Origin: an uncultured Lachnospiraceae bacterium
GTDB lineage: Bacteria; Bacillota; Clostridia; Lachnospirales; Lachnospiraceae
DNA length: 11,994 bases
Reading direction: 5' to 3'
NCBI GenBank assembly: GCA_934434905.1
Contig: CAKSAI010000069.1
Location: forward strand, 1 to 11,994
Shown piece after piece: positions 1-5,965 of this stretch. Under the pieces are notes generated by a model. It was given only the letters and a program-made list of their open reading frames with translations, was not told the DNA's origin and made no database searches. A program made the position numbers and the translations under genes. Positions within the stretch are counted from its first letter, which is position 1. Every line of letters starts with the position of its first letter.

Positions 1-269
1 AGATCATCTGGCCGCAGATACGGGCCGGGGTATTCTCCGGATTCCTCATGGCCATGACTATGTCCATGGATGATTTTTCGGTGACTTATTTCACCAAGGG
101 AGCCGGTGTCAATACCCTCTCCACGATGATCTACACCCAGATGCGCAAGGGGATCAATCCGGAGATGTATGCGCTCTCTACGATATTGTTTTTCATTGCG
201 TTGATATTACTGCTGATTATGAACTTCGGGTCTTCCAGGAAGTCGCAGGTGGAGAGTAAGCGGTTATGA
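1..269 (+). CDS. potC: Polyamine ABC transporter permease, PotC type (3' end only)
   Basis: This is the C-terminal 88 residues of an inner-membrane permease; the frame is open from base 3 and ends at TGA 267-269. The visible part begins with an I-W-P-Q-I-R-A-G-V-F-S-G-F stretch, followed by M-S-M-D-D-F-S-V-T-Y-F. This matches the conserved region of PotC-type permeases, where the cytoplasmic EAA-like loop leads into 'SLDDFVITFF'. A last hydrophobic helix follows (about ALSTILFFIALILLLIM) with a short basic tail, as usual for the family. In the PotABCD system, PotC pairs with PotB to form the membrane channel, driven by the ATPase PotA and supplied by the binding protein PotD. A potD-like gene lies directly downstream on the same strand, which supports the call. 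The 5' part is outside the window, so substrate preference (spermidine or putrescine) cannot be judged. Confidence 0.88.
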   Translation, partial: IIWPQIRAGVFSGFLMAMTMSMDDFSVTYFTKGAGVNTLSTMIYTQMRKGINPEMYALSTILFFIALILLLIMNFGSSRKSQVESKRL

Positions 270-281
270 GGAAGTGAAAAC

Positions 282-352
282 GCCGTTTCGGTGGGATATA
301 TCCTTCGAAAACTGAACGACAGTTTTCTCAGGAAACATCCCACTGAAACGGC
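282..352 (+). repeat. Long two-stage inverted repeat between potC and potD
   Basis: The outer arms, 282-297 and 337-352, pair over 16 positions with a single G.U pair (G290 with T344). After a small internal loop, 301-304 (TCCT) pairs with 330-333 (AGGA). Then 307-314 (GAAAACTG) pairs perfectly with 320-327 (CAGTTTTC), closing a five-base loop at 315-319. This makes about 28 base pairs in a 71-base element. It is followed on the + strand by an A-rich run, not a U-tract, so it is not a standard intrinsic terminator in that direction; on the minus strand only a poor U-run follows. Plausible roles are an mRNA-stabilising or processing hairpin that sets the potD level relative to the permeases, or a copy of a dispersed palindromic element. 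The structure is seen; the role is inferred. Confidence 0.8.
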
Positions 353-394
353 TGGTTCAAAAAAATATTATAAAATTAGAAAGGACTTTTTGAA

Positions 395-1447
395 ATGAAA
401 AAAATTTTGATTTTATTAGCAGTTGGGATGCTGGCGGCGCTGGCTCTTGTGGGCTGCGGCTCCGATTCCGAAAACACTCTGTCCGTAGCAAATTACGGAA
501 AATATATTGATGAAGATGTACTGAAACAATTTGAGAAGGAAACCGGGATCAAGGTCAAATACGATGAATGTCAGACCCCGGAAGCATTGTATACCAAGTA
601 TAAGGGCGGCTCTATCGACTACGACCTGATGTGTACCTCTGAATATATGATCCAGAAGCTCATGAACGAGGGAGAGGTTCTGGAGATAAACTTTGACAAT
701 GTTCCGGGAATCGAAAACCTGGATCCCAAGTATCTCGAATTCTCCAAGGCCTTTGACCCGGAGAACAAGTACACGATGCCCTACTTCTTCGGCACAGTTG
801 GAATCCTCTACAATAAGAACATGGTAGACGAGGCGGATATGAAGTCCTGGTCCTGCCTGTGGAACGAGAAGTACAAGGATCAGATCATCATGACCGACAG
901 TGTCCGTGACGCTTTTCTGGCACCCCTTAAGTATCTGGGCTATTCCGTCAACACCACGGATGAAAGCCAGCTTAATGAGGCGCAGAAGCTCCTCATTGCC
1001 CAGGCTCCGCTTGTCCAGGCATATATGGTGGACGATGCGCAGGACGAGATGATTGCGGAAAACGCCGCCATGGCTCTGGTCTATTCCGGCGAAGCCGCGC
1101 TGGCCATCGAACGGAATACGAACCTGGCTTACTCCGTGCCGGAGGAAGGCTCCAACATGTGGATCGATTCCTGGTTCATCCCCAAGACCTGCAAGCACAA
1201 GGAGAATGCGGAGAAGTTCCTGGACTTCCTGTGTCGGAAGGATATCGCTGCACTGAACTTTGAATATGTGTACTATGCCACCCCGAACCTGGCGCTCTAT
1301 AACAGTCTGGACGAGGATCTTAAGCAAAATGAAGTGATCTTCCCCTCCACCGACGTGCTGAACAACTGCGAGATCCTAAAGCCGCTGGATGAGGAGTCCA
1401 CCAAGCTGTTCAACGACCTGTGGAAGGAAATAAAATCTTCGAATTAA
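395..1447 (+). CDS. potD: Spermidine/putrescine-binding lipoprotein, PotD type
   Basis: This is the extracytoplasmic solute-binding protein of a polyamine ABC importer, 350 residues, normal for the family. The N-terminus is a lipoprotein signal: basic MKK, a hydrophobic core, and the lipobox L-V-G-C with lipidated Cys21, so the protein should sit on the outer face of the membrane. Family marks include the 'YGKYI' box at 34-38, 'FEKETGIKVKYD' at 46-57, 'TSEYMI' at 81-86, 'IMTDSVRDAF' at 165-174 and 'MWIDSWFIPK' at 255-264. The W256 and D258 pair corresponds to the polyamine-binding Trp/Asp of known PotD proteins. Tyr34 stands where many homologues have Trp. The ATG at 395 follows a GAAAGGA ribosome site (379-385) at nine bases. 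The gene follows the potC end by 125 bases containing a large hairpin, and is very probably co-transcribed with it. Other ligands of this binding-protein class cannot be fully excluded. Confidence 0.9.
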   Translation: MKKILILLAVGMLAALALVGCGSDSENTLSVANYGKYIDEDVLKQFEKETGIKVKYDECQTPEALYTKYKGGSIDYDLMCTSEYMIQKLMNEGEVLEINFDNVPGIENLDPKYLEFSKAFDPENKYTMPYFFGTVGILYNKNMVDEADMKSWSCLWNEKYKDQIIMTDSVRDAFLAPLKYLGYSVNTTDESQLNEAQKLLIAQAPLVQAYMVDDAQDEMIAENAAMALVYSGEAALAIERNTNLAYSVPEEGSNMWIDSWFIPKTCKHKENAEKFLDFLCRKDIAALNFEYVYYATPNLALYNSLDEDLKQNEVIFPSTDVLNNCEILKPLDEESTKLFNDLWKEIKSSN

Positions 1448-1460
1448 CATTTTTTTGAAG

Positions 1461-1489
1461 TTGTAAAAAATATAGCTCTATGTTAAAAT
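1461..1489 (+). promoter_or_regulatory. Putative sigma-70-type promoter of the araC-family gene
   Basis: A TTGTAA -35 candidate (1461-1466) and a TAAAAT -10 candidate (1484-1489) are separated by exactly 17 bases in an AT-rich stretch. They lie about 50 bases upstream of the AraC-family start codon. The spacing is ideal and the hexamers are close to TTGACA/TATAAT. The site would uncouple the regulator from the upstream pot genes. It is a pattern call only. Confidence 0.5.
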
Positions 1490-1537
1490 GAACACATATG
1501 AATAACATCAATTCTTAGAGACAGGAGGGCGTACCGT

Positions 1538-2332
1538 ATGATCACATATACTGCCGAACAGGCCATGCATCTAAAAAGGCAGCATATCGGATTTCACATC
1601 AATAACAGACCTGCGCCCTCCTATGTTTTTTTGCATTTCATTAACCCCGTTAAAATTGAACAAAACGGAAAATTTATAACTACGACATCCAATGCCTGCA
1701 TTATTTACACCCCCGGTGCAAGCTTGAATTATTACGCGGATACGGTAGATATGTTTCACAACTTTTTACATTTTACCGTTTCAGATGATGAAGAATTTCG
1801 AAATCTCGGTCTGCCGCTCAATACGATCTTCTATACAAGCCTGCAGACCGAGATCATCGAAGCCGTGGAACACGTGGAAACCTGTATGGTAAAGAAATTT
1901 CCATCCTCTCCGCAAATAATAGACAAAACGATAACAAATCTTGTCCGTCTCTTATTGGAGGAGCAGCAGCACAAGTTGCATGCTTACGGGCGCTCTGACA
2001 AATATCGCTTCGAGGAATTGCGATCACTGATCTTCCAATCCCCCAAGGACTGGTCCATTCCCAAGATGGCGCAATATGTCAGCCTGAGCCGTTCACGGTT
2101 CTCCACGAAATATCATGAGATTTTTGACACAAGCCCCATTGAAGAACTGACGTCTGCTCGTCTGACATATGCAAATCACCTGCTCTCTACCACCGATATG
2201 CCAATCGGGGACATCGCCTATGAATGTGGCTTTACCGGTCCTGATTATTTCATACGTCTGTTCAAGAAAACGTACGATATCACTCCGGGAGCTTACCGAA
2301 GGAATTTGAAACAAAATGAGATTCCCTCGTAA
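1538..2332 (+). CDS. AraC/XylS-family transcriptional regulator
   Basis: This is a 264-residue DNA-binding regulator. The N-terminal half (about 1-140) is beta-rich and fits a cupin-like ligand-sensing domain. The C-terminal 100 residues are a typical AraC double helix-turn-helix. The first HTH lies around 172-192 (WSIPKMAQYVSLSRSRFSTKY). The second lies around 222-243 and carries the family signature 'IGDIAYECGFTGPDYFIRLFKK', ending with 'ITPGAYRR' at 248-255. The ATG at 1538 is preceded by a strong AGGAGGG (1523-1529) at eight bases. The gene has its own likely promoter and ends 13 bases from the stop of the opposing carbohydrate operon. AraC proteins of this build usually activate sugar-utilisation genes, so the minus-strand operon is a natural target. 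That link is inferred from position only; the pot operon is a less likely target. Confidence 0.93.
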   Translation: MITYTAEQAMHLKRQHIGFHINNRPAPSYVFLHFINPVKIEQNGKFITTTSNACIIYTPGASLNYYADTVDMFHNFLHFTVSDDEEFRNLGLPLNTIFYTSLQTEIIEAVEHVETCMVKKFPSSPQIIDKTITNLVRLLLEEQQHKLHAYGRSDKYRFEELRSLIFQSPKDWSIPKMAQYVSLSRSRFSTKYHEIFDTSPIEELTSARLTYANHLLSTTDMPIGDIAYECGFTGPDYFIRLFKKTYDITPGAYRRNLKQNEIPS

Positions 2333-2345
2333 GACCTTCCCTGCA

Positions 2346-4319
2346 TCAGTTTCCGTTCTTCGTAGTGAAACCAACAATATCTCCCCAGCTTTCGAGATAA
2401 GAACAGCTGCCGGACAATGTGATATCCGACTGTCTGCTTCCGGAAGCGTCAAAGGACAGCCTTGTGCTGGTGATATATTCGCCACCTGAAATATTCAGAT
2501 GATAGGATGCCTGTGCAGCCGGGATAACGTCGCCTGCATAGCGCTGCAGGAAATCAAACCTCGAACCGTTAAAATAACCGCCGCTGATATTGATTGCAAT
2601 AGAACCTGCCACAACAGGCGCCTTCTTATATGGATTCATTCTTGGAACGGCAAACAGAGATCCCTTAAATGTGCCGCCGCTGATATTCATAACAACCGAA
2701 GCGCCGCTCATAAGACCGTTCTGCCCCAGTGCCGAGCTAAGCCGTGTACCGGAAAGTCCCACATTTGAGCTGTCTGTCGTCAGAAAGCTTCCGCCGGAAA
2801 TATCAATCATAATCGTCACCCCATCCTTTACGGTTCCCTGCTGATAGGAAGCATACGAAGCTGACGTATTGATCCAGTTTCCGCCCCGCAGATAAGCAAA
2901 GCTCCCTGCCTTTACGGTAAGTCTGCAATCCTCCTGACAGGTGAGATCTGAAGCTGTCTGGAAGATACTGACAACATCATGCCCTAAGATCAGCACTGGA
3001 TATCCGCCGCCGCTTAAGGTAACAGAAACACCGGAATCAAAGGTTACATCGTTATAGTTACAGCATAGCTTGACAGCATTGCCCGTACTCTTAAAATCCA
3101 CATTCTTAAACTTGAAGTCGCCGTGAAGATACCAGCTCTCGCTTAGATAGATACATGCTTTGTTGGTGGAGCGATAATCCGTGCCATCGTAAGGATCAAT
3201 GCTGGTAACCGTTATCTCATAGTCATTTTTCGGTGCAATAAACGCATAGGTCGCGCCCGTCACTGTCTGTGTCGGCGTTACGGGTCCGGAGACTACAATG
3301 GTACCTCCGCCCTTGCACAGCTCCACTGCTCTCTGCATGGTATTTACCGGATCAGATGCTGATGTGCCGAGCCCTGTCGCGCTTCCCCTTGTAGCATTCA
3401 CATAGACAACATAATTTTCCGTTTTTGCAATTTCATTTTCTGTATAGGAAATCTTTCCGTTTACAATACCGTCATAGATCACACCTGCCAGATATTCATT
3501 TCCGGCATCCCCGGGCAACAGGCAGTCTGTCTCGATCAGGTGGGTGGTAAAATACTGCTCCGTGATATGGTACGTGTCCACCAGATAGCAGCCCGAAGCG
3601 CTGGCAACAGAAGCAACCGCCTCATAAAGAGCATTCATACTGTAATATCTGGAAGCCCACATCACATTTACAATGGGCGTACACAGATAAACAACGGGGG
3701 ACGAGGACAACCCTCTTATCGCTCCTACCACTTCCATATACGACGTTATGAATTCATCTATCGAAACCGTGCCATTATACAGTTTCGCAATATCATAGCT
3801 TCCCAACATAAGGATAACGGCATCCGGTTTTGCTTTCCGCAGCTTCTTGTATTCAGCGGTATTGACGTAGGAAGCGCTTCCTGTAACGGTAGCTCCCTTC
3901 GCCCCGCAGTTATATACAGTATACTTTCCCGACAGGTTTTCATTCAGCTTTTTCTGCAGGTACGCCGGATAGCTGGCGTTTTCCGTATCGCTTGCCCCTG
4001 CACCATATGTGATACTGTCCCCTGCGCAGGCGACCTTCACGGTATCCGCCCCTGTCCTGTCCAGCTTAAGGAACACCTGGGGATCGTAAACAATCCCCGC
4101 CTTATTGCTCTTCGCATAGGAGGTCTCCAAAGGCTTCAAGAGGCCTGTGTCCTGTTCTTCGGAAGAATCCTGGTTTGCCGACCGGAAAGTGGTGGTGTCC
4201 TGCCCCTTTTCCGCCCTCTTTCTTGTGCTTTCCTTTGATGGCTTGTCGCCTGCACAGGCTGCCAAAGAGAACACCATCAAGATCGCCAGAAACAGCGACA
4301 GGAATCTCTTTCTCCTCAT
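2346..4319 (-). CDS. Lipoprotein with degenerate SGNH-hydrolase domain and beta-helix tail
   Basis: 657 residues. A lipoprotein signal with lipobox S-L-A-A-C (Cys22) is followed by a polar linker (about 25-75). Residues about 93-285 form an SGNH/GDSL-esterase-like domain: block I 'AGDSITYGAG' with Ser102, block II around Gly139 ('NCGAKGATV'), and a block III position reading G-S-Y-D (173-176) instead of the usual G-x-N-D. At the block V position, D-C-L-L-P-G-D-A-G (265-273) has Leu268 where the catalytic His is expected. The nucleotides confirm both changes, at 3795-3797 and 3516-3518. From about 303 a new domain starts ('VVYVNATRGS', then 'GGGTIVVSG'), and the C-terminal part carries ISGG-type beta-helix repeats. 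SGNH lipases/esterases often deacetylate plant glycans; this one probably lacks normal catalysis and may only bind carbohydrate. It is last in the operon. Its start is two bases from the GH51 stop, with AGGAGG at 4327-4332, seven bases from the ATG. Confidence 0.82.
   Translation of the reverse strand: MRRKRFLSLFLAILMVFSLAACAGDKPSKESTRKRAEKGQDTTTFRSANQDSSEEQDTGLLKPLETSYAKSNKAGIVYDPQVFLKLDRTGADTVKVACAGDSITYGAGASDTENASYPAYLQKKLNENLSGKYTVYNCGAKGATVTGSASYVNTAEYKKLRKAKPDAVILMLGSYDIAKLYNGTVSIDEFITSYMEVVGAIRGLSSSPVVYLCTPIVNVMWASRYYSMNALYEAVASVASASGCYLVDTYHITEQYFTTHLIETDCLLPGDAGNEYLAGVIYDGIVNGKISYTENEIAKTENYVVYVNATRGSATGLGTSASDPVNTMQRAVELCKGGGTIVVSGPVTPTQTVTGATYAFIAPKNDYEITVTSIDPYDGTDYRSTNKACIYLSESWYLHGDFKFKNVDFKSTGNAVKLCCNYNDVTFDSGVSVTLSGGGYPVLILGHDVVSIFQTASDLTCQEDCRLTVKAGSFAYLRGGNWINTSASYASYQQGTVKDGVTIMIDISGGSFLTTDSSNVGLSGTRLSSALGQNGLMSGASVVMNISGGTFKGSLFAVPRMNPYKKAPVVAGSIAINISGGYFNGSRFDFLQRYAGDVIPAAQASYHLNISGGEYITSTRLSFDASGSRQSDITLSGSCSYLESWGDIVGFTTKNGN
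2484..2807 (-). repeat. ISGG beta-helix repeats in the SGNH lipoprotein
   Basis: Four copies of an I-S-G-G motif, each followed by an aromatic position, lie at residues 507, 546, 578 and 610 of the lipoprotein: ISGGSF, ISGGTF, ISGGYF and ISGGEY. The spacing is 39, 32 and 32 residues. A weaker relative (VKAGSF) lies near 469. Evenly spaced G-rich strands of this kind are typical of right-handed parallel beta-helix coils on bacterial surface proteins. Confidence 0.75.
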
Positions 4320-4321
4320 AC

Positions 4322-5839
4322 TTACCCCTCCTTTGACAACAGAATCACATTCCAGGAATGCTTCTCTAATACCGTAGAGAGCACACCGCCGTCCACAGAA
4401 GCGTAATGCGTTGCTGCTGCTTCATGCACATTGTCCGGCATATCCTCTGTATTTACAGCTTTTATGTCCTCATGATTCAAAAGGATCTGCTTTTCCACCT
4501 TGTAGCCCGCAAACTGTCTCAGATCAACGGTAAGCGTGCTGTCCTCGTCCAGATCACGATTTACGGCAAAGATTGCAAGGCGCTCCTCTTCTTCGTTGTA
4601 AACCACAGCCGAATTTACATACGGTACGTCCTTATAACGCTTTGCATCATATTTCTCGCAGTCCACAATATTCCTTAAGACCTCGCCCTTCGCATATTTG
4701 CTGCAGTCCCGAAATGGATAGAAGATCGTCTGCTTCCAGCAGGAGCCGTCGGAGGTCATGATTGGAGCGATTACGTTTACAAGCTGTGCCAGGCAACCGA
4801 TCTTCACACGGTCAGCATGATTCAGCATGGCGATCAACATATTTCCCAGCAGCAAAGCATCCTCCAGGTTATACGTATCCTCGATCTGATGCGGTGCCTT
4901 TGTCCATCTTGCGTCTGCCGGAACCTTTCCATGCGGACGGTAAACCACGTTCCATTCATCGATGGAAAGACATATCTTCTTCTTGAACCGTGTCTTTGTT
5001 TTCGCATAGTCGCAGGCCGCTATCACGGACTCGATCTGGTTGGTAAATGCGATATCGTTCGCAATAAAGTTTCTGGTATCCTCGTCATCCACATTCCGGT
5101 TATCAAAATAGGTATGAACCGACAGATAATCGATATAGCGGTAACAGATCTCGGCAACCGTTGCGTCCCACTCTCCGAAGGTGGAAAGCGTCGTTCCTGC
5201 ACTTCCGCAAGCTGCAAGCTCGATTTCCGGATCGATATCCTTCATGATCTTGGCTGTCTGCATTGCCAGGACTCCATATTCGCGGGCGTTTCTGTGACCG
5301 ATCTGCCAGGGGCCGTCCATCTCATTTCCCAGGCACCATAATTTGATATTATGTGGCTCGCGGTATCCATGGCTGATACGAAGATCGGAATAATAGGTAC
5401 CACTGTCGTAATTACAGTATTCCAACAGATTTCTTGCGGCATCCACGCCCCTTGTCCCTAAATTGACCGCCATCATGGGCTGGATATCAGCTTTTCTTGC
5501 CCAGTCCATGAATTCATTGGTACCAAAGCTATTATCCTCTTTATTCTGCCACGCCGCCTCCAGTCTTACCGGCCGAAGCTCCTTTGGGCCTACGCCATCC
5601 TCCCAATTATAAGCGGAAACCATATTTCCGCCCGGATACCGGACCAGGGTCACGCCCAGATCCTTGACTGCGGCAAGAACGTCGGTACGTATGCCGTCTT
5701 CATCTGCAAAGGGACTTTCCGGCTGATAGATTCCTTCATATACAGCCCTCCCCATATGCTCCAGAAAAGAGCCGAACATTCGCTTATCCACCCTGGAAAC
5801 TTTGAAATTCTTATCCGTATGTATTGTTGCATTCTTCAT
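4322..5839 (-). CDS. abfA: GH51 alpha-L-arabinofuranosidase
   Basis: 505 residues, the usual length for GH51 enzymes, with no signal peptide, so it should act in the cytoplasm. It removes terminal alpha-L-arabinofuranosyl units from arabino-oligosaccharides. Family marks are 'FGSFLEHMGRAVYEGIY' at 22-38, 'RYPGGNMVSAYNWEDGVGP' at 67-85, 'LWCLGNEMDGPWQ' at 167-179 with acid/base Glu173, 'VHTYF' at 241-245, and 'LSIDEWNVVY' at 291-300 with nucleophile Glu295. Both catalytic residues are present and the spacing agrees with characterised GH51 enzymes, so it is probably active. A C-terminal beta-domain follows from about 410. The ATG at 5839 has a GGAG-type ribosome site about ten bases upstream. 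It lies 12 bases after the wall-anchored protein gene and two bases before the SGNH gene. In context it would handle imported arabinosides. The end of the gene contains the ribosome site of the next one. Confidence 0.95.
   Translation of the reverse strand: MKNATIHTDKNFKVSRVDKRMFGSFLEHMGRAVYEGIYQPESPFADEDGIRTDVLAAVKDLGVTLVRYPGGNMVSAYNWEDGVGPKELRPVRLEAAWQNKEDNSFGTNEFMDWARKADIQPMMAVNLGTRGVDAARNLLEYCNYDSGTYYSDLRISHGYREPHNIKLWCLGNEMDGPWQIGHRNAREYGVLAMQTAKIMKDIDPEIELAACGSAGTTLSTFGEWDATVAEICYRYIDYLSVHTYFDNRNVDDEDTRNFIANDIAFTNQIESVIAACDYAKTKTRFKKKICLSIDEWNVVYRPHGKVPADARWTKAPHQIEDTYNLEDALLLGNMLIAMLNHADRVKIGCLAQLVNVIAPIMTSDGSCWKQTIFYPFRDCSKYAKGEVLRNIVDCEKYDAKRYKDVPYVNSAVVYNEEEERLAIFAVNRDLDEDSTLTVDLRQFAGYKVEKQILLNHEDIKAVNTEDMPDNVHEAAATHYASVDGGVLSTVLEKHSWNVILLSKEG
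4327..4332 (-). promoter_or_regulatory. Ribosome site of the SGNH gene inside the GH51 gene end
   Basis: AGGAGG on the minus strand lies in the last codons of the GH51 gene, seven bases before the SGNH-gene ATG. The stop and the start are only two bases apart. This arrangement favours translational coupling. Confidence 0.7.
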
Positions 5840-5851
5840 GTCTTTTTTCTC

Positions 5852-5965
5852 CTATCTTCTTTTTCGTTTTGCCAGGATTCCTGCGACGATTACAATTCCT
5901 GCCAATCCTGTCGCTAGTCCCACACTTATCATGTTTTCTTTTACATAATCGCCGGTACCCGGAAC
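5852..5965 (-). other. Cell-wall sorting signal (variant LPXTG: VPGTG)
   Basis: The last 37 residues of the surface protein hold V-P-G-T-G-D (VPGTG encoded at 5951-5965), a hydrophobic stretch 'ISVGLATGLAGIVIVAGI', and the basic tail KRKRR. This is the classic order of a sortase substrate, with Val in place of Leu at the first position. No sortase gene is in the window. Simple membrane anchoring by the helix is the alternative. Confidence 0.72.

Noticed and set aside
282..370. The potC-potD hairpin read as a rho-independent terminator
   Set aside because: No U-tract follows on the plus strand (the sequence turns A-rich). On the minus strand the following U-run is short and broken, and no minus-strand gene ends there.
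363..376. TATAAA/TAAAAT-like -10 box just before potD
   Set aside because: No acceptable -35 hexamer lies 16-18 bases upstream, and potD follows its permease gene in the same orientation, so read-through is the simpler explanation.
416..1327. A 303-codon open frame on the minus strand opposite potD
   Set aside because: It is antisense to a clear polyamine-binding protein, has no family features and no convincing ribosome site. It arises from codon bias in the real gene.
1420..1457. Possible intrinsic terminator after potD (T-run at 1450-1456)
   Set aside because: The only upstream stem is four base pairs (GAAG with CTTC) around a long loop, too weak to call a terminator. The T-run may simply be part of the AT-rich promoter region.
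2348..2376. Small GTTTC…GAAAC inverted repeat near the convergent gene ends
   Set aside because: Five base pairs with a loop of more than ten bases and no U-tract; within the range expected by chance.
3540..4238. A 232-codon plus-strand frame opposite the SGNH lipoprotein gene
   Set aside because: It lies opposite a gene with clear lipobox and GDS motifs; its product shows no recognisable domain. It is a shadow frame, as is the 213-codon plus-strand frame at 9102-9743.
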